Positions 33,901-42,534 of a stretch of DNA of 64,000 nucleotides are shown in pieces (within the stretch, counting starts at the first letter, position 1; every line of letters starts with the position of its first letter). The DNA is from Micromonospora trifolii. GTDB taxonomy: Bacteria; Actinomycetota; Actinomycetes; Mycobacteriales; Micromonosporaceae. The stretch is from NCBI RefSeq assembly GCF_022229005.1, contig NZ_JAKKFD010000053.1, positions 1 through 64,000 on the forward strand, given 5' to 3'. A model generated the notes under the pieces. It was given only the letters and a program-made list of their open reading frames with translations. It was not told the origin of the DNA and did no database searches. The translations under genes and the position numbers were made by a program.

Positions 33901-36900
33901 TCAGAGCTGGGCCCGGGCCTCGCCCGGGCTCAGCTGCGCGCCCTCGGCGAGCAGCGCGTCGAAGCGTTCCGGCCCGAGTTCGGCCCGCAGTCGTGCGGTC
34001 ACCCGGTCGGTGTCGTCGCGTTCGGCCGGTGCGGCGGGGGACTGCGTGGCGAGCCGGGCGGCGGCCGCGGCGCCCAGCAGCCGGGCGGCGACCTCGGGGG
34101 AGCGCACCGCCGCCGCCATCCCCTCCAGTGGGTTGATCGCGTCCCGCATCGTCGCCATTGCCGTGGCGACCTCGAACGCCTCGAGGTGCAGGGCCAGGGC
34201 GGCGTCCGGGTCGCCGCCCTGCTCGACCGCGTAGCCCAGCTCCACCAGCACCATCGGCAGGTAGAGCGCGGGTTGGCTCTCCCCCCGACCCAGGTCGGCG
34301 AGGTGGCTGAGGTGGGTGACGGCCAGGTCGAGCTTGCCGTCGCGGCGGGCGGCCAGCCCGAGGCTCATCTCCGCGAAGATCAACGCACCCGGCGAGCCCT
34401 GCTCCACCGCCAGGTCGTAGGCACGTTCGGCCAGCTCCCGACCCTGGGCGTAGTCGCGGGTCTGCACGGCGAGCCAGGCCAGCCAGGACAGCTCCGCGCA
34501 GACCTGCGGCCACAGCGCCAGCTCCTCCGCCCAGCGCAACCCCTCCCGGTGCAGCGCGGCGGCACGCTCGTGCTCGCCGCGCATGTCGGCAAGCCCGCCC
34601 ACCCACTCGGTCGCCCGGAGTCGACCCCACCGGTCGCCGAGGTCGGCGAAGAGCGCGGCGCTGCGGGTCGCGGTGCGCTCCAGGGTGCTCTGGTCACCGT
34701 TGGCGTGTGCGATGTGGGCCAGGGAGGTGAGCACCGCGGCCTCGGTCCACGGGTCGGCGGCGGCGGTGGGCAGCAGCTCCGACACTAGGGCCAGGTCGCC
34801 GTGTTCGATCGCCGCGTTGGCCGCGAACCACGCGGCGTGGCTGTCCGGGTCGACGGCCACGGCGGCGCGCACGTCGTCCGGTGCGATCACCTCGCCCTGC
34901 GACAGGGCGAAGCCGACCCGCCAGGGTGCCGCTCGGGCCTCCTGCAACGGGTCGCCGGGCACGGTCAGCGCCCGCCGTGCCTCGGTGAGCCGGCCGCGCA
35001 GGAACCAGTACCAGCTCAGCGCGACCGCCAGACGCAGCCCGCCACCGTGCGCCAGCGCCGACCGCAGGTTCGCCAGCTCGGTGTCGAGCAGCGCCAGCCA
35101 GCGTTGCTGGTCGGCCCCGCGCAGCCCGGGATCGGCGCGCTCGGCCAGCTCGGTGTAGTAGGTGGCGTGCCGCCCGCGTACCTCGTCGGCGTCGGTGAGG
35201 CGTTCCAGGCAGAACGCGGCCACCGATTCGAGCAGCCGGTAGCGGGGGGCCGAGCCGGACTCATCGAGCACCACCAGCGACCGGTCCACCAGCCGGGCGA
35301 GGGCGTCCAGGTCGGTTCGGCAGACCTGTTCGGCGGCCTCCGGGGTGCAGCCGTCCGGGAACACCGCCAGTTGGGCGAGCACCACCCGGTCGGACTCGTC
35401 CAGGAGGTCCCAGCTCCAGCCGATCACCGCGGTGAGCGTCCGCTGCCGGGGCGGCACGTCCCGCTGCGCGGTGGTGAGCAGCCGGAACCGGTCGTCGAGG
35501 CGGTCCACCACCCCGCGTACGCCCAGCGCGCGGACCCGGGTCGCGGCCAGCTCCAACGCGAGCGGCAGACCGTCGAGGCGGCGGCAGAGCTGGGCCACCG
35601 CCGTCGCGGTCTGCCCGTCGAGGCGGAAACCGCGCTGCTGCGCGGCGGCGCGGGCGACGAACAACCGGGCCGCCGCCGAGCGCCGGACCGCGTCCAGGTC
35701 ACCGTCGTCGGGCACCGGCAGCGGGGGTACCTCCCAGAGCAGCTCACCGGTCAGCCCGAGTGGCTCTCTGCTGGTGGCCAGCACGCTCACCCCGGGCACG
35801 TCGCGCAGCAGCCGGGCGACCAGCTCGGCGACCGGTTCGATGACGTGTTCGCAGTTGTCCAGCACGAGCAGCAGTTGCCGGTGTCGCAGGGCCGTGACCA
35901 CCCGGTCGGCGAGGGACACTGTCGTTCCGGCGGTCTCGTGGGCGCCCAGCGCGCCGAGCACCTGTTCGGCGACGCGTGCGTCACCCGCCGGGAGTGGGGC
36001 CAGCTCGATGAGGAGAACGCCGTCCGGACAGGACACGGCGCGGGCCGTCTCGGTGGCCAGTCGGGTCTTGCCCACGCCACCGGGCCCGACCAGCGTGACC
36101 AGCCGCTGCCGGGGCAGCAGTGCCCGCAGCTCGGCCAGCGCCTCGGCCCGCCCGATCAACTCGTCGAGCGGGGCCGGCAGATTGTTCCGGATGACCGCCG
36201 CCGTCGGCGGGGCGTTCAGGCCGGCGTCCTGTTCGAGGATCCCGCGGTGCAGGGCGACCAGCTCCGGGCCGGGGTCGAGGCCCAGCTCCTCGGCGAGCCG
36301 GGCCCGCAGCTCGGCGTAGCTCTCCAGCGCCTCGGACTGGCGGCCAGCCGCGTACAACGCGCGCAGCTGCACCGCCCGTAGGCCCTCGCGCAGCGGATGC
36401 CTGGCGACCAGCTCGGCCAGGTCCGCGGCCACCAGGTCATGCTCACCCCGGGCCAGCCGGGCCTGCGCCAGTCGCTCCTGCACGACGAGGCGCTGTTCGG
36501 CGAGGCGGGTCGCCTCGGCACGCACGAACTCGGCGTCGGCCACGTCGGCGTACGGTTCGCCGCGCCACAACGCGAGCGCCTCGGTCAGCCGCTCGACGTC
36601 GGCGCGGCGAGCCAACTCGTCGAAGTGGTCGACGTCGAGCGCGTCGACCCGCAGCAGGTAGCCGGGCGGGCGGGACTCGACAAGCTCACGGGCGCCGGGC
36701 TCGGCATCGTTGAGCGCCTTACGCAGCTGCGACACCCGCACCTGGAGGGCGCCGGCCGGGTTGGCGGGGGCGTCGTCACCCCACAGGTCGTCGATGAGAC
36801 GGTCCGCCGAGACCACCTGATTGCGGTTGGCCAACAGGTCGGCCAGCAACGCCCGTACCTTCGTGCCGGGCACCACCACCGGCTCGCCGGCGTCCGTGGT

Positions 36901-36933
36901 CACGGCGAGCGGCCCGAGCACCCCGAACTGCAC
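33901..36933 (-). CDS. AfsR/SARP-type regulator: wHTH-BTAD-NB-ARC-TPR
   Basis: 1010 aa. An OmpR-like winged helix (1-95, KVRALLADLLANRNQVVSAD) precedes a bacterial transcriptional activation domain (about 98-245). A STAND-type NTPase follows with Walker A GPGGVGKTRLATET (Lys289), Walker B VLLVLDNCEHV-like sequence and a GLPLALELAA motif. The C-terminal 450 residues are TPR-like helices. The GTG at 36933 is favoured since AGGAT is 8-9 bp upstream; an ATG 9 bp earlier lacks a site. Such regulators often sit in biosynthetic clusters, but none is next to this one. Targets unknown. Confidence 0.88.
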   Translation of the reverse strand: MQFGVLGPLAVTTDAGEPVVVPGTKVRALLADLLANRNQVVSADRLIDDLWGDDAPANPAGALQVRVSQLRKALNDAEPGARELVESRPPGYLLRVDALDVDHFDELARRADVERLTEALALWRGEPYADVADAEFVRAEATRLAEQRLVVQERLAQARLARGEHDLVAADLAELVARHPLREGLRAVQLRALYAAGRQSEALESYAELRARLAEELGLDPGPELVALHRGILEQDAGLNAPPTAAVIRNNLPAPLDELIGRAEALAELRALLPRQRLVTLVGPGGVGKTRLATETARAVSCPDGVLLIELAPLPAGDARVAEQVLGALGAHETAGTTVSLADRVVTALRHRQLLLVLDNCEHVIEPVAELVARLLRDVPGVSVLATSREPLGLTGELLWEVPPLPVPDDGDLDAVRRSAAARLFVARAAAQQRGFRLDGQTATAVAQLCRRLDGLPLALELAATRVRALGVRGVVDRLDDRFRLLTTAQRDVPPRQRTLTAVIGWSWDLLDESDRVVLAQLAVFPDGCTPEAAEQVCRTDLDALARLVDRSLVVLDESGSAPRYRLLESVAAFCLERLTDADEVRGRHATYYTELAERADPGLRGADQQRWLALLDTELANLRSALAHGGGLRLAVALSWYWFLRGRLTEARRALTVPGDPLQEARAAPWRVGFALSQGEVIAPDDVRAAVAVDPDSHAAWFAANAAIEHGDLALVSELLPTAAADPWTEAAVLTSLAHIAHANGDQSTLERTATRSAALFADLGDRWGRLRATEWVGGLADMRGEHERAAALHREGLRWAEELALWPQVCAELSWLAWLAVQTRDYAQGRELAERAYDLAVEQGSPGALIFAEMSLGLAARRDGKLDLAVTHLSHLADLGRGESQPALYLPMVLVELGYAVEQGGDPDAALALHLEAFEVATAMATMRDAINPLEGMAAAVRSPEVAARLLGAAAAARLATQSPAAPAERDDTDRVTARLRAELGPERFDALLAEGAQLSPGEARAQL

Positions 36934-36996
36934 GGCGATCATCCTAGCCGCGCGGCGCCGACTCGAAGTGGACAGTAAGCGCGTCGGCCAACTCCA

Positions 36997-37065
36997 CGAT
37001 CTTGCGCTTTGTGCAGCGTCATAAGGCGCGAAAGCCGCCTAACGGCCGCAGAAAGCACAAGATCG
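36997..37065. repeat. REP-like inverted repeat with GATCTTG core
   Basis: Two 18-bp arms, 36997-37014 (CGATCTTGCGCTTTGTGC) and 37048-37065, pair at 16 of 18 positions around a 33-bp centre. The CGATCTTGTGCTTT/AAGCACAAGATCG sequence looks like a dispersed palindromic element of Micromonosporaceae intergenic regions; that it is genome-wide repeated is my recollection, not shown here. Confidence 0.5.
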
Positions 37066-37195
37066 CGGGGAGCGGCGCTCGCGTCGCGGCCCGGCGCTAA
37101 GGTTCGCCACCCCTGGTCGTGGCGTGCGGCCGCATTAACGGGTAGAAACATGTCAACCCCTTCCGGTCCGGCCCAACCTCCGCCGGCAAGGGTCA

Positions 37196-37207
37196 GAGAG
37201 CGCTCTC
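37196..37207. promoter_or_regulatory. LacI-family-type operator palindrome
   Basis: GAGAGCGCTCTC is a perfect 12-bp palindrome with the central CG typical of LacI/GalR-family operators, 53 bp before the start of the secreted beta-helix gene. It resembles, but is not identical to, actinomycete CebR-type boxes. Carbohydrate-controlled repression of the gene is a reasonable inference. Confidence 0.6.
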
Positions 37208-37260
37208 ACCGCCCCCAGCTGCGCCGGAAAGATGCCCGGCCAGCGGAGAGGACGAACCAC

Positions 37261-39135
37261 ATGACAGTCCCGCCCCGAGGTGTACGCCGGCGATCCGGTC
37301 GCACCCTCCTGCTCGCACTGGTGTTGACCACCGCCACCACGATGACCAGCACGGCGGCCAGCGCCGGCCGCCCGACGCACGGCGCACCCGACTTCGGCCC
37401 GAACGTGACGATCTTCGACCCGTCCATGCCGGTCGGCGAGATCCAGCAGACCCTCGACGCGGCGCACGCCCGGCAGGTCGACAACGAGATGGGCACCGAG
37501 CGGCACGCCTACCTGTTCAAGCCCGGCACGTACGGCACGGCCGCGCAGCCGTTGCAGGCCAAGGTCGGCTACTACACCGAGGTGTCCGGCCTGGGCGCCT
37601 CGCCCACCGACGTCACCGTCAACGGCAAACTGGAGGTCTACAACCGCTGCCTGGCCGACGGCGGCACCGGCAACTGCCTCGCGCTGGTCAACTTCTGGCG
37701 CACCCTGTCCAACCTCTCGCTCACCATCAACGCGGCCGGCCAGGACGACTGCCGGTCGTCGGCGAACTTCTGGGCGGTCTCCCAGGCGGTGTCGATGCGC
37801 CGGCTGAACATCGGCGGCGGCGGTCTGTCGCTGATGGACTACTGCACCGCCGGGCCGCAGTTCGCCAGCGGCGGGTTCATCGCCGACTCACGGCTGCCGG
37901 CCACGACGAACGGCTCGCAGCAACAGTGGCTGACCCGCAACAGCGAGGTCGGCAGTTGGTCCAACGCCGTGTGGAACCAGGTGTTCGCAGGGGTCGAGGG
38001 CGCGCCCGACGACGCCACGTTCCCCGACCCGCCGTACACCACACTGGAGACCACCCCACTCAGCCGGGAGAAGCCCTACCTCTTCGTCGACGGCAAGGGT
38101 CGCTACCAGGTACGGGTGCCCGCCGCGCAGCGGGACAGCCGGGGCGTCTCCTGGGCCGACGGCATCACTCCGGGGCGGACCATCGGCATCGACGACTTCT
38201 TCATCGCCAAGCCGTCCGACTCGGTGCGCGTCATCAACAGCCAGTTGGCACGCGGCAAGCACCTGCTGCTCACCCCCGGCACGTACGACATCGCGCGCAG
38301 CATCGAGGTCCGACGTGCGAACACCGTGGTGCTGGGGATCGGGCACGCCACGCTGACCGCCGTGAACGGCGCTGTCCCGCTGGACGTGGCCGGTGTTCCC
38401 GGAGTGATCGTCGCCGGTGTCACGATCGACGCCGGCCTCGTCGAGTCGCCGGTCCTGCTGCGGGTCGGGCGTGAGCACGGCCGCAACGCGAGCAGCCCGC
38501 ACAACCCGACCACGCTTTCCGACGTGTACTTCCGGGTCGGCGGGCCGCACATCGGACGGACGAACACCGCGCTGGAGGTCAACAGCGACAACGTGCTCAT
38601 CGACCACACCTGGGTGTGGCGCGGCGATCACGGCGTCGAGGGCTTCACCGAGGGCGTCAACGGTGACACCGACCGCTGGCGTACCAACACCGGTCGCTAC
38701 GGGGCCGTCATCAACGGCGACCACGTGACCGCTACCGGCCTCTTCGTCGAGCACTTCCAGCGCTACAACACGGTCTGGAACGGCGAGCACGGCACCACGA
38801 TCCTCTACCAGAACGAGCTGCCGTACGACCCGCCGACGCAGGCCGACTGGATGAACGGCGCGGTCGAGGGCTGGGCCGGGTACAAGGTCGGTGACCGGGT
38901 GCGTCACCACACCCTCTACGGGGGCGGGGTGTACGTGTTCAACCAGAACAACCCGTCGATCCACACCGAGAACGGCTTCGAGGTCCCGAACCGGCCCGGG
39001 GTGCGCCTGCACCACATCATGACCGTCAACCTCAGCGCCGGCACTATCGACCACGTGGTCAACGGCGTCGGGGACGCGGCCGACATGACCAAGGTCGGCG
39101 CTCCGGTCTACCTGACCCAGTACCCGACCCCGTAG
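37261..39135 (+). CDS. Secreted parallel beta-helix protein (GH55/pectate-lyase-superfamily-like)
   Basis: 624 aa with a long signal peptide (about 1-38; TLLLALVLTTATTMTSTAASA). The mature protein looks like a two-unit right-handed beta-helix, as in GH55-type glucanases and pectate-lyase-superfamily proteins: HAYLFKPGTYG in the first half and LLLTPGTYDIARSIEV in the second, plus many GN/DNVLIDHTWVWRGDHG-like rungs. It should act on extracellular polysaccharide; the substrate cannot be named. Related proteins are sometimes mislabelled adenylyl cyclase. ATG at 37261 precedes the signal peptide. A LacI-type palindrome sits upstream and a hairpin terminator at 39156-39185. Confidence 0.75.
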   Translation: MTVPPRGVRRRSGRTLLLALVLTTATTMTSTAASAGRPTHGAPDFGPNVTIFDPSMPVGEIQQTLDAAHARQVDNEMGTERHAYLFKPGTYGTAAQPLQAKVGYYTEVSGLGASPTDVTVNGKLEVYNRCLADGGTGNCLALVNFWRTLSNLSLTINAAGQDDCRSSANFWAVSQAVSMRRLNIGGGGLSLMDYCTAGPQFASGGFIADSRLPATTNGSQQQWLTRNSEVGSWSNAVWNQVFAGVEGAPDDATFPDPPYTTLETTPLSREKPYLFVDGKGRYQVRVPAAQRDSRGVSWADGITPGRTIGIDDFFIAKPSDSVRVINSQLARGKHLLLTPGTYDIARSIEVRRANTVVLGIGHATLTAVNGAVPLDVAGVPGVIVAGVTIDAGLVESPVLLRVGREHGRNASSPHNPTTLSDVYFRVGGPHIGRTNTALEVNSDNVLIDHTWVWRGDHGVEGFTEGVNGDTDRWRTNTGRYGAVINGDHVTATGLFVEHFQRYNTVWNGEHGTTILYQNELPYDPPTQADWMNGAVEGWAGYKVGDRVRHHTLYGGGVYVFNQNNPSIHTENGFEVPNRPGVRLHHIMTVNLSAGTIDHVVNGVGDAADMTKVGAPVYLTQYPTP

Positions 39136-39155
39136 CGGGGATCGGGCGTACCGAC

Positions 39156-39185
39156 GGGGCCGGAGCCGGCGATGGCTCCGGCCCC
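39156..39185 (+). terminator. Terminator hairpin after the beta-helix gene
   Basis: A perfect 12-bp stem (39156-39167 with 39174-39185), 6-nt loop, 20 bp past the stop. The stem sequence GGGGCCGGAGCC recurs in the terminator at 40895-40929. Confidence 0.75.
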
Positions 39186-39241
39186 ACCGTGCGTGGCGGG
39201 ACGGCGACGGCAGAGCGAGAATCCGTGTCAACGGTCTTGAA

Positions 39242-39262
39242 TTCCTATCGAGCCGGTAGGAA
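39242..39262. promoter_or_regulatory. Inverted repeat TTCCTA-N9-TAGGAA
   Basis: TTCCTA (39242-39247) and TAGGAA (39257-39262) flank nine bases in an AT-richer patch, 250 bp before the small ORF and the YeiH gene. It could be an operator for this unit. The 375-bp gap between 39136 and 39511 otherwise holds only the two hairpins listed. Confidence 0.35.
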
Positions 39263-39460
39263 AATGCGTGAATGCCGGTTGGTCCGCTCCTCACCTCGCG
39301 TCGGGTCGTCGACTTGATGCGGACCGCCAGCGAGCTCTGTCCGGGCGCACCGGGCACCGACTGAGCACCGCAGCACTGCCCTCCTCTTCCGACCGCACCG
39401 CCGGCTCGCGCATCGAGGCGTGACCCGGCGCGGCGGCTCCGCACGCTCGTCACCGCGCTT

Positions 39461-39495
39461 GGTGAACCGATCCGGCACGGCCGGATCGGTTCACC
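39461..39495 (+). promoter_or_regulatory. Perfect 16-bp hairpin just before the ribosome site of the small ORF
   Basis: GGTGAACCGATCCGGC (39461-39476) pairs perfectly with 39480-39495 across a 3-nt ACG loop. It ends 5 bp before GGAGG (39501-39505) of the 48-aa ORF at 39512. It could be a leader-RNA hairpin or attenuator, or a palindromic protein-binding site. No U-tract follows. Confidence 0.55.
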
Positions 39496-39511
39496 ACCAT
39501 GGAGGTACGCC

Positions 39512-39658
39512 ATGACATCCGACCAGCCACCGCCCACCCCACCGACTGCCGAATCGTCCCGGCTCGCGTTCAACGAGGACTGGGTGGCGACCATCCTCGG
39601 CCTGGCTCTGCTCGCTCTGGTCCTGCTCGGTGCCATCCCCGCCGGGCTGGTGCCCTGA
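39512..39658 (+). CDS. Small 48-aa single-helix membrane protein, probable split N-terminus of YeiH
   Basis: ATG at 39512 is preceded by GGAGG at 6-bp spacing. The 48 residues start with a Pro-rich polar segment, then LAFNEDWVATILGLALLALV and a short LLGAIPAGLVP, i.e. one membrane helix. Its TGA overlaps the ATG of the transporter (TGATG, 39656-39660), so the two are translationally coupled. In many sulfate-exporter-like UPF0324 proteins a segment of the type NEDW-[hydrophobic helix] begins the transporter itself, so this looks like the missing first helix encoded separately (from memory of the family). Too short for routine gene callers. Confidence 0.65.
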   Translation: MTSDQPPPTPPTAESSRLAFNEDWVATILGLALLALVLLGAIPAGLVP

Positions 39659-40866
39659 TGACCGCCGACGCGACCCGCACCGGCAACGAGCCCGCCACCT
39701 CCGCCGACGACCCGCCCGCCCCCGACGTCGTCGAACGCGACACCTCGTCGCCCACCGTCGATCCCGTCGAGCCGACCAGCGTGGCGCGTGACGGTGCGTT
39801 CTGGGCCTGGACGGCGCTCGGCCTGCTGGTCGTGGTCGGTCTCGCCGCGCTCACCCGCTACCTGGAGCAGAACGTCCCGGCCTGGGCCGAGGGCACCGCC
39901 GTCGAGGACATCGGAGCGGCGGTCGAGTACCCGGTCTACGCGATCCTGCTCGGCCTGCTCGGCAACGTCGCCGTCACACTGCTCGGCTGGCGGGACCGGA
40001 TCGCCGCCGCGTTCCGGACCGAGTTCTTCATCAAGACCGGTCTGGTGCTGCTCGGGGCGTCGATCAACCTGGCCGTCATCGCCAGCGCCGCCGGCCCGGC
40101 GATCGCCCAGGCGATCCTGCTGATCAGCGGGGTGTTCCTCTTCACCTGGTGGTTGGCCGGCAGGTTCGGCCTCGACGACAAGCTGCGGGCGCTGCTCGCG
40201 TCGGCCGTGTCGATCTGCGGGGTCAGCGCGGCGATCGCCGCCGCCGGCGCGGTGCGGGCACGCCGCGAGCAGTTGGCCTACACGGCGAGTCTGGTCATCG
40301 TCTTCGCGCTGCCGTCCATCTTCATCCTGCCGTGGTTGGCCGACGTGTTCGGGCTCTCCGACGCGGTGGCCGGCGCCTGGATCGGTGGCAATATCGACAC
40401 CACAGCGGCGGTCACCGCGGCGGGAGCGCTCGCCGGTGAGGAGGCGCTCCAGATCGCCAGCATCGTCAAGGTCACCCAGAATGCCCTGATGGGTGTGGTG
40501 GCGGTCGCGCTCACCGCGTACTTCACACTGCGGGTGGAACGACGGCCCGGCGCGGCCCGGCCGGGCCTCGGTGAGCTGTGGACGCGGTTTCCGAAGTTCG
40601 TCCTCGGCTTCATCGCGGCCTCGGTCATCGCCACCTGGTACCTCGACGGGGCGGGAGCGGACGGCAAGGCCACCATCGCCATCGTCAACGACCTGCGCGT
40701 GTGGTTCCTGATCCTGGCCTTCGTCAGCATCGGCCTGGAGGTTCGGGTCGCGTCGCTGCGGGAGGCGGGTTGGCGACCGGTGGCGGTGTTCGCCAGTGCC
40801 ACAGTGTTCAACCTGGCGTTGGCGCTCGCCCTGGCGTCCCTGCTGTTCCGCAACTTCTCGGCCTGA
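39658..40866 (+). CDS. yeiH: YeiH/UPF0324-type putative sulfate exporter
   Basis: 402 aa with about ten membrane helices after a polar, acidic N-terminal tail of about 45 residues. Family signatures are FFIKTGLVLLGASINL, LASAVSICGVSAAIAAAGAV and AWIGGNIDTTAAVTAAGAL. Related proteins are annotated as putative sulfate exporters, but transport has rarely been shown. ATG at 39658 overlaps the small ORF's stop. The unit ends at the bidirectional terminator 40895-40929. Confidence 0.85.
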   Translation: MTADATRTGNEPATSADDPPAPDVVERDTSSPTVDPVEPTSVARDGAFWAWTALGLLVVVGLAALTRYLEQNVPAWAEGTAVEDIGAAVEYPVYAILLGLLGNVAVTLLGWRDRIAAAFRTEFFIKTGLVLLGASINLAVIASAAGPAIAQAILLISGVFLFTWWLAGRFGLDDKLRALLASAVSICGVSAAIAAAGAVRARREQLAYTASLVIVFALPSIFILPWLADVFGLSDAVAGAWIGGNIDTTAAVTAAGALAGEEALQIASIVKVTQNALMGVVAVALTAYFTLRVERRPGAARPGLGELWTRFPKFVLGFIAASVIATWYLDGAGADGKATIAIVNDLRVWFLILAFVSIGLEVRVASLREAGWRPVAVFASATVFNLALALALASLLFRNFSA

Positions 40867-40894
40867 GTCGGCCGGGCGGCCCCCTGCGGACGAT

Positions 40895-40929
40895 GATGGG
40901 GCCGGAGCCAGTGTGGCTCCGGCCCCATC
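40895..40929. terminator. Strong bidirectional terminator hairpin
   Basis: A perfect 16-bp stem (40895-40910 with 40914-40929) with a 3-nt loop lies between the stops of YeiH (40866) and the convergent acyltransferase (40934). It contains the same 12-bp GGGGCCGGAGCC stem as 39156-39185. Confidence 0.85.
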
Positions 40930-40933
40930 GCGA

Positions 40934-42406
40934 TCAGCGCGGTGGTGTCGTCGTCGAGGTGGTCGGCGCGCGGTGTGACCGACCCGATCGGCTGCGCGAG
41001 GTCGGCGTCTTCACCGGGTCGAACGGAAGGTCCTTCCTGGTCCGTTCCGGCACCGCCAGGAACGACGCCGCCGTCTCGGTGGGCCGCTTGGCGCGGCGGG
41101 GTGAGGCCGCCGTGGCGGGGATGTCCTTGGCCGACCGGCTGTGCCGGCCACCGGCCTTGTGCCGGCCGGTGCGCGCCTCGGCTCCCGCGACGGTCACCAG
41201 GTTGGGGATCAGCGCGGGGCGGGGGCTGGCGGTGCGGCCCGTGCGCCGGTGCCGGGCGCGTCCGCTGCCGGTCTTGAACCCCAGGGCGGGCCGCTCCACC
41301 AGGTGCCAGGAGAGGACGGCGAACAGGAGGGCACCGAGCAGGCTCAGCACGATGTAGCCGAGCATCCCGAATCGGGCTCCGCCGAGCAGGGCGATCATCT
41401 GCTGCACCGGGAAGCCGTAGATGTAGATGCCGTACGTGTAGTCGTGCCGGCGGCTGATCCCGGACAGTCGCTTCGGCAGCGCGACGGCCGCGAAGAGCAC
41501 CAGGTAGGCGAACGCCGGCAGGCCCACCGCGAAGAACCCGCCCAGCCACAACGAGCCGACCAACGCGACGCCGGCCAGCACGGCCAGCTCTCTGGTCACC
41601 GGAATCCGGTGCGCGTACAGGCGGGCGGCGGCGCCGAGCAGGAACAGGAAGCCGAGCATCAGCGTCCAGTCGGCGGCGAACGCGCCGAGCAGCGGGAACG
41701 GCCCGATCGCGCCGTGTTGCGGCGGGCGGGAACTCCAGGTGGGTGCCGTGAAGAAGTCCCGCAGGACCAGGGCGTAACAGACGGCGGTGAGGACGAGCAC
41801 CGCGCGAGGTGCGCGGTGCAGCACCGAGGTCACCACGAGGATGCCGACGATCCCGTAAAAGGCAAGGTCGTACCGCAGGGTCCACAGTGAACCGTCGATC
41901 GCGCTCGGCCCGCCGACGATCTGGCCGTACGGGGTGTCGGCCAGCAACCCGGAGATGGGGAACTGCTCCATCGAGGCGAGGAAGTTCGTCGTGACGTAGT
42001 CGAAGGGCCCCTCCGGGTGCCCCCAGAATCCGTCAAGGTTGCCGTTCTCGTACAGCGCCGCCAGCGGCGCGAAGACGAAGGCGGTGACCAGCAGGCAGGC
42101 CCACAGCCCGGGGAAGACCCGCAGTACACGGGCGCGGACGTACTGGCGCAGCGTGGAGCGCAGCGCGCTGTCGGTGATGAGGAATCCCGAGATCAGGAAG
42201 AATCCGTACAGGCAGAGGGTGCCGAGATCACTCTGCCGGCCGAAGGTGGCCGCGCCGAGGTTGTGCTGGCCGAAGCCGAGCGGACCGGCGTGCGCGATGA
42301 TCACGCCACACGCCATCGCCAGGCGAAGGACGCCGAAGGCGTTGTGCTGGGCGGAGTATCTGCCCTGCAGCGTCGCGGAACGCTGCCCGTTCAACTTCGC
42401 CTGCAC
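40934..42406 (-). CDS. Acyltransferase-3 family membrane protein
   Basis: 490 aa. Residues about 20-370 form the acyltransferase-3 (OafA/NolL-like) membrane domain with about ten helices. Motifs include FGVLRLAMACGVIIAHAGP (His of the active site), LYGFFLISGFLITDS, RARVLRVFPGLWACL and YGIYIYGFPVQQMI. It should transfer acetyl or another acyl group to a surface polysaccharide. The last 115 residues are basic, Arg/Thr/Pro-rich and probably disordered, beyond the usual family length. GTG at 42406 follows AGGAGTCGTCAG. It is the last gene of the exosortase-containing operon or a separate unit; the 128-bp gap 42407-42534 is AT-richer and could hold its own promoter. Confidence 0.88.
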   Translation of the reverse strand: MQAKLNGQRSATLQGRYSAQHNAFGVLRLAMACGVIIAHAGPLGFGQHNLGAATFGRQSDLGTLCLYGFFLISGFLITDSALRSTLRQYVRARVLRVFPGLWACLLVTAFVFAPLAALYENGNLDGFWGHPEGPFDYVTTNFLASMEQFPISGLLADTPYGQIVGGPSAIDGSLWTLRYDLAFYGIVGILVVTSVLHRAPRAVLVLTAVCYALVLRDFFTAPTWSSRPPQHGAIGPFPLLGAFAADWTLMLGFLFLLGAAARLYAHRIPVTRELAVLAGVALVGSLWLGGFFAVGLPAFAYLVLFAAVALPKRLSGISRRHDYTYGIYIYGFPVQQMIALLGGARFGMLGYIVLSLLGALLFAVLSWHLVERPALGFKTGSGRARHRRTGRTASPRPALIPNLVTVAGAEARTGRHKAGGRHSRSAKDIPATAASPRRAKRPTETAASFLAVPERTRKDLPFDPVKTPTSRSRSGRSHRAPTTSTTTPPR

Positions 42407-42534
42407 CTGACGACTCCTCTGATCACTGAACTGTTTGGACCGACGGATCGGAGCGTTGCCGATCGATGTGCCAATTATCAGTGGATAGAGGGGGTTTGTC
42501 CGGAAATTTGGATGATTGTCCAGATTGGCCGACG

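Noticed and set aside
33901..36933. AfsR/SARP regulator as marker of an antibiotic biosynthetic cluster
   Set aside because: No polyketide, peptide or terpene synthase genes are within the window around it.
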